DNA from: Celerinatantimonas diazotrophica
GTDB taxonomy: Bacteria; Pseudomonadota; Gammaproteobacteria; Enterobacterales; Celerinatantimonadaceae
Length of the DNA stretch: 64,000 nt
Reading direction: 5' to 3'
Assembly (NCBI RefSeq): GCF_004339545.1
Contig: NZ_SMGD01000011.1
Span: forward strand, 1-64,000
Shown here: in pieces, positions 19,550 to 28,315 of the stretch
Layout: every line of letters starts with the position of its first letter
Position numbering within the stretch: the stretch's first letter is position 1
Notes under the pieces: model-generated
Seen by the model: the letters and a program-made list of their open reading frames with translations, nothing else
Database searches by the model: none
What the model was told of the DNA's origin: nothing
Program-made: the position numbers and the translations under genes

Positions 19550-19818
19550 AGATTTCAGTCGCGCATGCAGCCGGTAATAAAGGCAAATGGGTTGCGCTAG
19601 AGGTTACTGACCCAATCAATGTGCAAGAAGCCATTGTCCGTTCAAATGTTTTAAATGACTTTCCAGAGCTAAATTTTGAGCAATGCAAAGTAGGAATTTT
19701 CGGCAAAATTTGTTCGCTGGACACACCAGTGACAGATGGTGCTCGAGTAGAAATATATCGTCCTATCGAACGCGTAGTAAGCGACGATGAAGATGACGAC
19801 GACGATGATGAAGATTAA
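19546..19818 (+). CDS. rnfH: RnfH family protein with acidic tail
   Basis: 90 residues. It resembles the RnfH/RatB beta-grasp family (VAHAAGNKGKWVALEV is a diverged version; VEIYRPI near residue 75 is the usual ending). RnfH is found in nif-linked rnf operons and is not a core pump subunit; its role is uncertain. The C-terminus is an unbroken run of D/E (residues 78-90). It overlaps the rnfE stop by 4 bases. Confidence 0.88.
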   Translation: MKISVAHAAGNKGKWVALEVTDPINVQEAIVRSNVLNDFPELNFEQCKVGIFGKICSLDTPVTDGARVEIYRPIERVVSDDEDDDDDDED

Positions 19819-19871
19819 TTCTAAATAACAAAACTGTTTCAAATTTACAGAATGTGAAGGAGTAATACATT

Positions 19872-20417
19872 ATGACCCAAGTAGGCATTTTCTTCGGAAC
19901 TGACACCGGCAATACACGAAAAGTAGCTAAATGGATCCACAAAGCGCTCAATGACGAACAAGTTGCTAAACCTATCAATATCAACCGCGTCTCTTTAGAC
20001 GATTTAATGGGTTATGATGTACTCATTCTGGGGACGCCAACTTTAGGTGATGGCGAATTACCAGGATTAGATGCTCAAGCTGAAACTGAAAGCTGGCAAG
20101 AATTTGTTGATCAACATATGGATGACGCCGATTTTAGCGGCAAAAAAATCGCAATGTTTGGTCTAGGCGATCAGATGGGGTATGCAGATGAATTTGTCGA
20201 TGCGCTTGGTGAGCTCTATGACATTTTCGCTGATGCTGGCGCGACCATGATCGGCAGTTGGCCATCAGCTGGTTATGAATTTACCAGTTCAGGGGCGCTC
20301 GATGATGAGAGCAAAGAGTTTGTCGGATTGGTCATCGATCAAGATAATCAAGCTGACTTAACGCCAGAACGTATTAATCAATGGGTTGAACAGATTAAAC
20401 CCGAACTAGGTCTTTAA
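19872..20417 (+). CDS. nifF: NifF, flavodoxin electron donor to nitrogenase
   Basis: 181 residues, a long-chain flavodoxin. The phosphate loop is GTDTGNTRKVA (residues 9-19), with aromatic flavin-flanking residues in TPTLGDGELPG and GLGDQMGYADEFVDALG. NifF passes electrons to NifH. It is the last gene of the rnf operon, 53 bases after rnfH, so the electron source (Rnf) and carrier are made together. RBS GAAGGAG is present. Confidence 0.95.
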   Translation: MTQVGIFFGTDTGNTRKVAKWIHKALNDEQVAKPININRVSLDDLMGYDVLILGTPTLGDGELPGLDAQAETESWQEFVDQHMDDADFSGKKIAMFGLGDQMGYADEFVDALGELYDIFADAGATMIGSWPSAGYEFTSSGALDDESKEFVGLVIDQDNQADLTPERINQWVEQIKPELGL

Positions 20418-20437
20418 TAGGTTTTCATAAAAGCTAC

Positions 20438-20615
20438 TAGGGACTGTTGATCTTTAGTGGCTGAATTTCGTTCAAATTAAACGCATTTTGAACGCGCTTC
20501 AACCTGCGCCGCTTAATCAGTTAAGCAAGCAGGGTGCAACAAAGTTCAGGATGCGTATAAATGAACCTCAAGGGCAGTAGCTGAGAGGAATTTATCCAGC
20601 GTTAAACGTTGTTTG
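20438..20615. mobile_element. Truncated miniature inverted-repeat element
   Basis: It begins CTAGGGACTGTTGATCTTT and matches the reverse complement of the complete element at 57669-57937 along about 178 bases, with about 20 differences by eye. The match stops near 20615; the other terminal repeat is missing. It starts 20 bases after nifF and has no coding capacity. Confidence 0.85.
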
Positions 20616-20689
20616 ATTAAAGGCCCAAGTATGACTCAAACAACATTTTGCTAAAACATTCTCTATTTACCACGGTCTTTAGATACAAA

Positions 20690-20721
20690 AACCCCAATAG
20701 TTGGATCCAACTATTGGGGTT
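20690..20721 (-). terminator. Terminator after yfcZ-like gene
   Basis: A perfect 14-bp stem (AACCCCAATAGTTG, loop GATC) followed on the minus strand by TTTTTGT. It ends transcription from the yfcZ-like gene and could also stop read-through from nifF. Confidence 0.85.
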
Positions 20722-20773
20722 CAATTCAAATGACCTCGGCTTTTTATAAGCCAACTCATTGACTCAAATTGAA

Positions 20774-21055
20774 TCAACGCAGCGACATTTGAAAAATTAA
20801 GTTTTCAGCCTGACAACTAAACACAACCTGTCCATTAAGATGGAACTGATCGCCCTTAGCTGTAATTTCAACATCAATTTGGGCGGGTTCGTTTTCAGCT
20901 TTACGAACTTTAGTGGTTAATAGCGCTAGAGCTTGTTCAGCTTCATCCCGACTATCAAAAGTCTTATCAATAGGCGTACTGCATTCGGAACCATCGATAA
21001 CACTGCCGATCTCAACACAGCTACAAGCTAAACATTCATCTGCTTGAGATTTCAT
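20774..21055 (-). CDS. YfcZ/YiiS family protein
   Basis: 93 residues. It resembles E. coli YfcZ along its whole length: an N-terminal cysteine-rich segment (CLACSCVEIGSVIDGSEC), the D-E-A-E-Q-A-L middle, and the ending FSCQAENLIFQMSLR. Function unknown. I start at 21055 because GAGAGG lies eight bases upstream, rather than at the longer in-frame ATG. It is a stand-alone gene with its own terminator. Confidence 0.85.
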   Translation of the reverse strand: MKSQADECLACSCVEIGSVIDGSECSTPIDKTFDSRDEAEQALALLTTKVRKAENEPAQIDVEITAKGDQFHLNGQVVFSCQAENLIFQMSLR

Positions 21056-21183
21056 AAAACCACCTCTCTTATTTACAAAAATCAAACTGATTCTAACTAT
21101 ACGCTCTGCTGGATTAAATGCAGCAAAACAATCCAGATAGCACTATTACATATTGATCTAAATCAACAACTATCAAACAGAAA

Positions 21184-22152
21184 TTACCCTCTGGTACAAA
21201 AAACCTCTAGCACTTCGGCTTGTTTACGTACCGCCTGACGCCCCGCTTCAATAGCCTCTTGAGCACGAAAGAATTCCATTAATCCAATATCTGCAACTTT
21301 GGGCGTAATTAAAACTTCTGGCGGATCCCCGGCCATACGCGAACGCTTTAATTTGTCTTCAAGAATATCAAGCGCACCCGACATAACTGCCATCATATTT
21401 GGTTTAGTCAGATCTTTTGGCTTTTTATGACGACCAATTCTATCGACGACCGAATGAAAATACCCCTGACCAACGCCCATCGCTCGAGCAAATAAAGATT
21501 CCTGACGCGCAAGCTCTTCCGTAGGAACCCGACGATCTTCTAATAGGATAGGTGTATTGGCCATAGCATTTTGACTAATGCGGTTCGCTTGCAGATCGAC
21601 GGCAATCACATGGCTGGCACCCATCGCTCGACACAATGACACCGGTACAGGGTTTGAAATAGCGCCATCAATCAACCAACGTCCATGCCAACGAATCGGA
21701 GAAAATAAGCCAGGCATTGCACAAGAAGCACGAACGGCGCGACGCATGTTACCGCGCTTTAACCATACTTCTTTGCCTGTATACAATTCGGTTGCAACAG
21801 CGGCAAAAGGCAATCGAGAGGATTCAATTCGACGCGAGCCTAACAAGGCCTCTGTCACGGCAAACACTTTTTTCCCTAGAAGTAATCCCCCGTGGTGAAT
21901 CCCTAGATCAAGCAATTTCACCACTTGCCAATTTGTTAATGTCTGCACCCATTGTCCGAGTTCATCCAAACGATCATTCGCAAAAGCGGCTCCCACATAT
22001 GCACCAATAGAGCATCCAGCAATGTAGTGAGGTTGAATCCCTAACTTAACCAATTCATCAAGAACACCAATATGAGCCCATCCTTTGGCAGCACCACTAC
22101 CTAAAGCGATCCCTAAACGCGGGGAAGCAGACGAACATTGCCAATTCATCAA
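21184..22152 (-). CDS. rssA: RssA-like patatin-family hydrolase
   Basis: 322 residues, a patatin-like phospholipase. The oxyanion-hole sequence is GSGAAKGWAH (about 18-27), the nucleophile elbow GCSIG with S48, and the DGA motif (WLIDGAISNP near residue 165) gives the catalytic aspartate. The end AGDPPEVLITP is shared with E. coli RssA. In E. coli rssA lies next to rssB, galU and hns; here rssB and galU are absent and tdk follows. Substrate unknown. Confidence 0.88.
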   Translation of the reverse strand: MMNWQCSSASPRLGIALGSGAAKGWAHIGVLDELVKLGIQPHYIAGCSIGAYVGAAFANDRLDELGQWVQTLTNWQVVKLLDLGIHHGGLLLGKKVFAVTEALLGSRRIESSRLPFAAVATELYTGKEVWLKRGNMRRAVRASCAMPGLFSPIRWHGRWLIDGAISNPVPVSLCRAMGASHVIAVDLQANRISQNAMANTPILLEDRRVPTEELARQESLFARAMGVGQGYFHSVVDRIGRHKKPKDLTKPNMMAVMSGALDILEDKLKRSRMAGDPPEVLITPKVADIGLMEFFRAQEAIEAGRQAVRKQAEVLEVFCTRG

Positions 22153-22238
22153 ATATACTCTTTTAAAACGCTGGTGATTTTGACAACAAGATTATCAGAA
22201 AATAGATGAAGTGAAATAGCTCTACCGAACTATAACTA

Positions 22239-22835
22239 TTATTTTATTGGCATATCACGGGGCGGAACGGCTTGTCCTTGCATAAAGTGCTTACGGCATA
22301 AAGAAATATAGCGTTCATTTCCCCCTATCTCGACTTGCTGCCCATCTCGCAAAATATTTCCACATTCATCAACACGGGCATTAAAATGTGCTTTATTACC
22401 ACACCAGCATATCGTCTTGAGTTCTTCAAATTTATCCGCCAGACACAATAGATAATATGCACCTTCAAACAGCTCACACTTAAAATCTGTTTTAAGGCCA
22501 TAGGCAATTACCGGAATTTTCAGCTCATCCACAATATGGGCAAGCTGATACACCTGGGCTTTTGTTAAAAACTGCGCTTCATCAACAATAATAACATCAA
22601 GTTTTTCATGCCAATGACACACTAAGTCATATAAATCTTCTTCTGCATTAAAAGAGTAGGCAGCTAAAGACAGGCCTATACGTGCCGAAATGATTCCTTT
22701 CCCAGCTCGATCATCAATCGCAGGAATCATTGCCAAAGGCGTCATACCGCGCTCTAAATAATTAAAATGAGCCTGAATCAACTGTGTCGATTTCCCCGAA
22801 TTCATTGCGGCATATTTATAATGAAGAGACGCCAT
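22239..22835 (-). CDS. tdk: Thymidine kinase
   Basis: 198 residues, type II thymidine kinase. The P-loop is AAMNSGKSTQ (9-18), the Walker B/catalytic segment DEAQFLT (near 85-91), and a zinc ribbon is seen in CWCGNKAHFNARV with cysteines near residue 143-146. The lasso/thymidine-binding end GGNERYISLCRKH is present. It salvages thymidine to dTMP in the cytoplasm. It is near hns, as in E. coli. Confidence 0.96.
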   Translation of the reverse strand: MASLHYKYAAMNSGKSTQLIQAHFNYLERGMTPLAMIPAIDDRAGKGIISARIGLSLAAYSFNAEEDLYDLVCHWHEKLDVIIVDEAQFLTKAQVYQLAHIVDELKIPVIAYGLKTDFKCELFEGAYYLLCLADKFEELKTICWCGNKAHFNARVDECGNILRDGQQVEIGGNERYISLCRKHFMQGQAVPPRDMPIK

Positions 22836-22878
22836 GACAATCCTTTAATTTAGAATGAGATAAGCCAACTAGTTTAAT

Positions 22879-24471
22879 CTATTGATCATACTGTGCCAAA
22901 GTCGAGACGCTCTGGTGGTTGGAGCGCAGATTAAACCATACCAGACCTGCGGCTAACAAGACCAACCCACAAAGTAGCGCGATAAATACATTAGAAGTCC
23001 ACCCTACAATCACGTATCCAATCGCCGCTATCGCCGCAGTAAAAAATGCATATGGAAATTGAGTCGTCACATGATCAATATGATGACACCCCGCCCCGGT
23101 CGAAGAAAGGATGGTGGTATCCGATATGGGTGAGCAATGATCGCCAAATACAGAGCCTGCCAAAACTGCAGCTAAAACAGGCAACATCAGCTCAGGATAC
23201 GCAGCCCCTGCAATGTCACCAGCAATCGGTAACATCACACCAAACGTTCCCCAACTCGTTCCTGTCGCAAATGCCATAACTCCAGCAATAATAAATAAAA
23301 TCACCGGAAGCCAAGCCCCAGCAATATGCACTGACTTAACAATATTAGATAAATAAATTCCTGTATTGACTTGATGAATCACTTGCGAAATCGTCCAGGC
23401 AAAAAACAAAACTAAAATAGCGCCAGCCATCGAATAAGCACCTTTTACGACAGTTCGACTGACAATACTAAATCGTGCTTTAAGATATAAACTAAAAAGA
23501 ATTGAAGTGAGTAGACCGCCTAAGCCACCCATAACTAATGAGCTTGGCACATCCGTCTGTTTTAAAATATTCAAAAATGATACGGGGGTATCCACAGCAA
23601 GTCCCTGATATCCGGTCACGATAAAAGCAGCAAATGTCGCAAGAGCCAATATAATTAATGGCAGAATTAACCCCAAAGGTGACCCATCAATAACGGCATC
23701 GAACCCACTGGATGTTCCGGCAGGTTCTCCCTTAGCTAAATCATATAACTGACCTTGGTCAGCATTTTGTTCATGCTTTGCCATACTGCCAATATTTATA
23801 TTGAAGTAGGCCACAGCAAATGCACAAGTAAGAGCAAATATTGCATAAAAATTTAATGGGATAATATTAAGGAAGGCATTTAATGGCGTGATATTATCGA
23901 CCCCATGATGCTGCAAAATGTCACCAATTTGCGCAATTATATAAGCTCCCCAGCTCGATATTGGCATGATCACACACATAGGAGCAGCTGTTGAATCTAA
24001 TAAGTAAGCTAATTTAGCTCGTGAAACATGAGCTCGGTCCGTTAATGGGCGAGCAATACTCCCTACCGCCAAACTGTGAAAATAATCATCAATAAAAATG
24101 ATAAAACATAATAAAGCAGTGAATAACGACGCACCTTTTTGTGTTTTTATTCGTTTCCGAGCCCAAGTCGCAAAGGCATGAGTCGACCCATTTATTTGCA
24201 TTAAGCCGGTCATTGCACCTAATAACAATAAAAACACTAATATATTGACATTACTACTTTTTAAGTGTCCATCGCTCCAGACTAACCCACTTACAATCCC
24301 TACTATATACTGGCCACTGTTAATGACATTTCCCTGAGTTAATAACACGGCGCCTAAAATAATTCCACAGGCAAGAGATAGTAGAACCCGGCGCGTCAAT
24401 ATTGCCATCAATAAGGCAACTGCTGGGGGAAGCAAAGAGTATATAGAATCTGAATAAGAAGTTAACACCAT
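22879..24471 (-). CDS. lysW: NhaC-family transporter, probable lysine transporter (LysW type)
   Basis: 530 residues with about 12 or more hydrophobic segments. Family marks are DDYFHSLAVGSIARPLTD (near residue 130), TAAPMCVIMPISSWGAY and TGTSWGTFGVMLP. By fold it is a Na+/H+ antiporter of the NhaC type. The lysine riboswitch directly upstream argues that lysine or a related basic amino acid is the substrate; LysW was proposed on that basis in other gammaproteobacteria. The symbol therefore rests on gene context. RBS AGAGAG is near the ATG. Confidence 0.8.
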   Translation of the reverse strand: MVLTSYSDSIYSLLPPAVALLMAILTRRVLLSLACGIILGAVLLTQGNVINSGQYIVGIVSGLVWSDGHLKSSNVNILVFLLLLGAMTGLMQINGSTHAFATWARKRIKTQKGASLFTALLCFIIFIDDYFHSLAVGSIARPLTDRAHVSRAKLAYLLDSTAAPMCVIMPISSWGAYIIAQIGDILQHHGVDNITPLNAFLNIIPLNFYAIFALTCAFAVAYFNINIGSMAKHEQNADQGQLYDLAKGEPAGTSSGFDAVIDGSPLGLILPLIILALATFAAFIVTGYQGLAVDTPVSFLNILKQTDVPSSLVMGGLGGLLTSILFSLYLKARFSIVSRTVVKGAYSMAGAILVLFFAWTISQVIHQVNTGIYLSNIVKSVHIAGAWLPVILFIIAGVMAFATGTSWGTFGVMLPIAGDIAGAAYPELMLPVLAAVLAGSVFGDHCSPISDTTILSSTGAGCHHIDHVTTQFPYAFFTAAIAAIGYVIVGWTSNVFIALLCGLVLLAAGLVWFNLRSNHQSVSTLAQYDQ

Positions 24472-24499
24472 GATCTCTCTATAAATTTAAAAGGAGATC
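24472..24499 (-). promoter_or_regulatory. Hairpin able to hide the lysW ribosome-binding site
   Basis: On the minus strand GATCTC (24494-24499) can pair with GAGATC (24472-24477), which carries the purine-rich ribosome-binding bases just before the ATG. This could be the expression platform of the lysine riboswitch acting at translation. Inference from pairing only. Confidence 0.5.
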
Positions 24500-24546
24500 T
24501 ACTTAAAGAATAAACAAATATATCTTTTAGTAGCTCTCCATAGTCC

Positions 24547-24700
24547 ATTGTACTATGACAGTCACATGCTTATTCAGCTATATGACCAGCTAAGGATGGT
24601 TGATCTCATCTCTTAACTTCGGCAACAACACCTTTCAAACTCCGTCTTCGGAATCACCCTCAAGAGCCCTACTTATTGCAGTTGCACCTCTACATGTAAG
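24547..24700 (-). promoter_or_regulatory. Lysine riboswitch (L box)
   Basis: On the minus strand the conserved L-box blocks occur in order: AGAGGTGC (24684-24691), GTAG, GAAAGG, GCCGAAG (24617-24623), AGCTGG (24586-24591) and GACTGTCATAG (24553-24563). Order, spacing and total length agree with the lysine riboswitch. It lies about 75 bases upstream of the lysW start. A CATAGT/ACTATG hairpin (24539-24557) overlapping its 3' block may be the switch between states. Confidence 0.9.
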
Positions 24701-24903
24701 ATTAGGCTGCCATCCTAACGCCTAAATTTAGAAATTCAAGTCTTTTAGTTATAGAATAACTTTTCTATTAATTACTATTAATAAATACAAATAAAACATT
24801 AAATTTTTATAAGATAATTTGACAAAAAAGATTTAATGAATAAAAATTATCAGGATTTTAATTATTAGCGCCAAATGTAACTAATCAACAGTGGGAACCA
24901 ACT

Positions 24904-25311
24904 ATGAGTGATTTCCTGAAAACATTCTTAAACGCACGCAGCTTAAAAGCTGCCACTAAAGAATTGTCTTTGGAACAAATGGAAGAAACCTTGGGTAAAT
25001 TGGAAGCAATTGTTCAAGAACGTCGTGATATTGAACAAACTCGTCAAGCTCAAGAGCAAGCTAAACTTGAAAAACTCAAACAATATAAAGAAATGATGGA
25101 ACAGGATGGAATTGATCCTTCAGAATTAGTAGAAGTTTTCGAATCGAAAGCTGCTACTCCTGGTCGTCGTAAACGCGCGCCTCTGCCTCCTAAATATCGT
25201 TATATTGAAGATGGCGTGGAAAAAACTTGGACAGGTCAAGGACGGACACCAGCAGTTATCCAACACGCAATCGATAATGAAGGTAAATCTAAAGACGATT
25301 TTCTAATCTAG
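24904..25311 (+). CDS. hns: H-NS family nucleoid protein
   Basis: 135 residues. The N-terminal dimerisation part with coiled coil (about 1-65, MSDFLKTFLNARSLKAA) is followed by a linker and the C-terminal DNA-binding domain with WTGQGRTPAVIQ, the H-NS AT-hook-like loop (Q-G-R). It silences AT-rich and foreign DNA. The 150 bases before the ATG are very AT-rich and may include its promoter; I cannot fix one. The gene is divergent from lysW. Confidence 0.95.
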   Translation: MSDFLKTFLNARSLKAATKELSLEQMEETLGKLEAIVQERRDIEQTRQAQEQAKLEKLKQYKEMMEQDGIDPSELVEVFESKAATPGRRKRAPLPPKYRYIEDGVEKTWTGQGRTPAVIQHAIDNEGKSKDDFLI

Positions 25312-25324
25312 TCATTTAGATCCC

Positions 25325-25352
25325 AAAAAGTCGGCTTTTTGCCGACTTTTTT
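25325..25352 (+). terminator. Terminator after hns
   Basis: AAAAAGTCGGC and GCCGACTTTTTT form a strong hairpin ending in T residues. The AT-rich interval from here to 25628 shows no gene or other clear signal. Confidence 0.9.
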
Positions 25353-25628
25353 ATTTTATTAACCAATCTAATAACCCAAGAATCAAAAAATTAACATCTT
25401 TTACAACTCAAATCTCGAGTCTTATTGATGTTTATCAATTCCCTTACCTTTTATGCTCCTACTCAATATCTGATTGACGCATAAGGTCAGTTATAAAAAC
25501 CATTTTGTTAATAAAAACAGTTTGCATTGCTTACTCATTCATATTTATTAATGCTTCTAGCTTAGCTATTTTCTAAATAAATAATTCCGAGTCTTTCGCT
25601 AAACCACTATCTACGATGTAATAGAAAC

Positions 25629-26297
25629 TTACAACACCCCTATATACTTGTGTAATTGAACCGAAAGACGCCAATTTCGGTCAATACAAGTTTGAATACA
25701 TAAATCAGTCGCACGTTTTTGCTGACTGATCGGTTGCAAAGCGATTTGAGCTTCTGTGGGACAATGAACGAGCAATGCATCAAGTGCATCTATATCGCTT
25801 TGACGCCCGACCGGATGCTTCACTTCATTAGCTCTTTGCATAGCACTGGCTAGAACATCCCGCTTACCACGCATATTAATCTTAGGTGAAACAGTGACAA
25901 ATGAACGTTCATCAATTTGGATGTCATAGGTACCACTCGTCTCAAGCTGGCACATATAACCTTGATCATGAAGTTTTGCCGTCAAAGGTTTTAAATCATA
26001 CCAACATGGTTCGCCACCCGTGATAACAATATGCTTTGCTTGATAGGATTGGATCAATACTAAAAGCTCATCAGCACTTGCCTGAGCCCATCGTTGCCGA
26101 TCACCACTAGGTTGATTAATCTCTGCCAATGAACGTTCATCATCGAGCGCTACAGTCCATGTATGCTTTGTGTCACACCATGGGCATCCAACATCACATC
26201 CTTGCATGCGGATAAATACAGCTGGCGTTCCACTGTAAAAACCCTCCCCTTGAATGGTCTCAAAAACCTCATTGACACGATAAATTACATCAGACAT
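25629..26297 (-). CDS. queE: 7-carboxy-7-deazaguanine synthase (QueE)
   Basis: 222 residues. The radical SAM cluster motif CDVGCPWC gives C34, C38 and C41 (C-x3-C-x2-C). N-terminal EVFETIQGEGFYSGTPAVFIR is the QueE signature, and the ITGGEP motif near residue 115 binds SAM. It makes 7-carboxy-7-deazaguanine in the queuosine pathway. It is divergent from queC, the next enzyme, across about 70 bases. Confidence 0.95.
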   Translation of the reverse strand: MSDVIYRVNEVFETIQGEGFYSGTPAVFIRMQGCDVGCPWCDTKHTWTVALDDERSLAEINQPSGDRQRWAQASADELLVLIQSYQAKHIVITGGEPCWYDLKPLTAKLHDQGYMCQLETSGTYDIQIDERSFVTVSPKINMRGKRDVLASAMQRANEVKHPVGRQSDIDALDALLVHCPTEAQIALQPISQQKRATDLCIQTCIDRNWRLSVQLHKYIGVL

Positions 26298-26367
26298 TTG
26301 TCACCTAGACTTATTTGAGCGAAAATCCGTTGTTTATAGACAATAGCAAATAGAAGCGCAACCCCAC

Positions 26368-27027
26368 ATGAAAGAAAAAGTTGTCATTATCTACTCAGGA
26401 GGCATGGACTCCTACACTGTTTTAAATAAAGCATTACAAGAAGGGTATGATGCCTATCCATTAACTTTTGATTACGGTCAACGCCATAAAAAAGAAATTG
26501 ACGTTGCCCGTCGCGTAACCCAAAAATTAGGACTTAAACATAAAGTAATTGATATTACAGCAATCAACCAATTATTGCAGGGCTCGTCTCTTACCTCCGA
26601 TATCGATATTCCCGAAGGTCATTATGCTGAAGAGAGTATGAAATCGACGGTCGTCCCTAATCGTAATATGATCTTGCTCTCACTAGCGATCGGTTATGCC
26701 GTTTCCATTGGGGCACACAAAGTATACTACGGTGCTCATTCAGGCGACCATGCCATCTATCCGGATTGTCGACCTGAATTTGTTAATAAAATGAATGCGG
26801 TCAGTCAGATTGCCAACTATGACCCCGTTGAAATTGTCAGCCCTTATTTACACCAAAGCAAAATTGAAATTCTAAAAGATGGTTTAACAATGGGGCTGGA
26901 TTATAGCCAAACCTGGACCTGCTACAACGGCCGAGAGAAAGCATGTGGGCGCTGTGGTGCATGTCAAGAGCGCCTCGAAGCATTCGCTAAAAATGGTCAG
27001 GTTGATCCGCTGGAGTATGAAGATTAA
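26368..27027 (+). CDS. queC: 7-cyano-7-deazaguanine synthase (QueC)
   Basis: 219 residues. The PP-loop SGGMDS (about 10-15) binds ATP, and the zinc site is formed by the cysteines in [16 protein letters not shown] near residues 188-202. It turns CDG into preQ0 for queuosine in tRNA. The stop codon overlaps the start of the downstream rhombosortase gene. Confidence 0.96.
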   Translation: MKEKVVIIYSGGMDSYTVLNKALQEGYDAYPLTFDYGQRHKKEIDVARRVTQKLGLKHKVIDITAINQLLQGSSLTSDIDIPEGHYAEESMKSTVVPNRNMILLSLAIGYAVSIGAHKVYYGAHSGDHAIYPDCRPEFVNKMNAVSQIANYDPVEIVSPYLHQSKIEILKDGLTMGLDYSQTWTCYNGREKACGRCGACQERLEAFAKNGQVDPLEYED

Positions 27028-27607
27028 GAGATTATCCAATTCTCAGAGTGTGTGGATCAGTGCTGTGGTGGCAATCGCGGCACTGATTACACAACCATGG
27101 GTTAACGTCTTAAGCTGGAATAAACTAGCCATTGAGCATGGCCAGTGGTGGCGTTTGGCAACCGGAGTGTTAGTCCATGCCAACTGGCTACACTGTGCAA
27201 TTAACTTGATTGCGTTGGCCGTGATTACTCTTTTATATGCGAAACTGTTTAGTCCCTGGCAGTGGCTAACTTTAATCATTGCCTTGATCACTATCAGTAA
27301 CACAGCATTGCTGTATTTTAGCCATCTTAGTGATTATGTAGGGCTTTCCGGGTTATTACATGGATTATTTGTTTATGCTTTATTAAAGCAATTCCCTAGG
27401 CACAAAATAGAGTCGTCGTTATTGCTTGTTGCAACGGCAATTAAACTCACTTTAGAATATTTTCACCCAGCGGGTCTAGGGGATCAAAAGCTCCTGGGAA
27501 TGCCCGTTGCAACCGCTGTTCACCGAACATTTGTAATTGTGGCTATAGGGTTATTTATACTGATCAAACTGGCCTACGCTATCAAGGCCAGCTTCCACCG
27601 GCCTTGA
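27017..27607 (+). CDS. rrtA: Rhombosortase-like rhomboid protease
   Basis: 196 residues with about six hydrophobic segments. The serine-protease motif G-L-S-G ([12 protein letters not shown], near residue 110) and a histidine in a later helix ([14 protein letters not shown]) fit the rhombosortase branch of rhomboids, which cleaves proteins bearing GlyGly-CTERM tails. I start at 27017, inside the queC end, where the ATG is preceded by GGAG; an in-frame ATG at 26993 is possible. No GlyGly-CTERM substrate is in the window. Confidence 0.72.
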   Translation: MKIKRLSNSQSVWISAVVAIAALITQPWVNVLSWNKLAIEHGQWWRLATGVLVHANWLHCAINLIALAVITLLYAKLFSPWQWLTLIIALITISNTALLYFSHLSDYVGLSGLLHGLFVYALLKQFPRHKIESSLLLVATAIKLTLEYFHPAGLGDQKLLGMPVATAVHRTFVIVAIGLFILIKLAYAIKASFHRP

Positions 27608-27617
27608 GTCATAAGGG

Positions 27618-28313
27618 CTAATTTAATGACGTATTAATTGCATTAAGAACCTGAACAGGGTTTTCACTCTGTGTGATGGGACGACCAACAACCAAGTAAC
27701 TCGAACCTTCGGCGAGCGCCTTCTCTGGGGTCATAATTCGCCGCTGGTCATCGCTAGCACTATCATTGAGGCGAATTCCCGGCGTCACCAATAAAAATTC
27801 ATCTGGGCAGTACTGCCGAAGTAAATGAGACTCTTGAGCTGAACAAACCACCCCATCTAAACCACAATCAACCGAAAGTGTCGCTAAGCGTTTGACCTGT
27901 TCAGCAACATCGCTTGTATAGCCAACCTCCTGAAGATCTTGAGACTCCATACTGGTTAAGACTGTCACAGCTATCAACTTGGGAGGTTTCTCGTATGCTT
28001 TAAGGGCCTCTTTTGCAGCCGTCATCATACGCCGCCCACCACTGGCATGAACATTTACCATCCAAACCCCCAAATCAGCTGCTGATTGAACTGCTTTAGC
28101 CACTGTATTAGGAATATCGTGAAATTTAAGATCCAAAAAAATATCAAATCCCAGTGACTGCAAATATTCAACCAGTTCTGGTCCAAAACGAGTGAACATC
28201 TCTTTCCCTATTTTTAGCCGGCATGCTTTAGGGTCAAGCTGATGAACAAAATCAAGACACTGCTCTTTTTTGTCAAAATCTAGTGCGATGATCACTTTAG
28301 GGTCTTTTATCAC
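27618..28313 (-). CDS. pyrF: Orotidine 5'-phosphate decarboxylase
   Basis: 231 residues. The catalytic D-x-K-x-x-D set is visible in [13 protein letters not shown] (near residue 62), and the end [11 protein letters not shown] binds phosphate. It makes UMP, the last step of pyrimidine synthesis. I start at GTG (28313) because GGAGA is seven bases upstream and the ATG at 28358 lies inside lapB; the family starts near [12 protein letters not shown]. Confidence 0.94.
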   Translation of the reverse strand: MIKDPKVIIALDFDKKEQCLDFVHQLDPKACRLKIGKEMFTRFGPELVEYLQSLGFDIFLDLKFHDIPNTVAKAVQSAADLGVWMVNVHASGGRRMMTAAKEALKAYEKPPKLIAVTVLTSMESQDLQEVGYTSDVAEQVKRLATLSVDCGLDGVVCSAQESHLLRQYCPDEFLLVTPGIRLNDSASDDQRRIMTPEKALAEGSSYLVVGRPITQSENPVQVLNAINTSLN

Positions 28314-28315
28314 TA

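Noticed and set aside
21184-22152. Plus-strand open frames inside rssA (21578-21898, 21717-22010)
   Set aside because: They overlap a well-conserved minus-strand gene and resemble no known protein.
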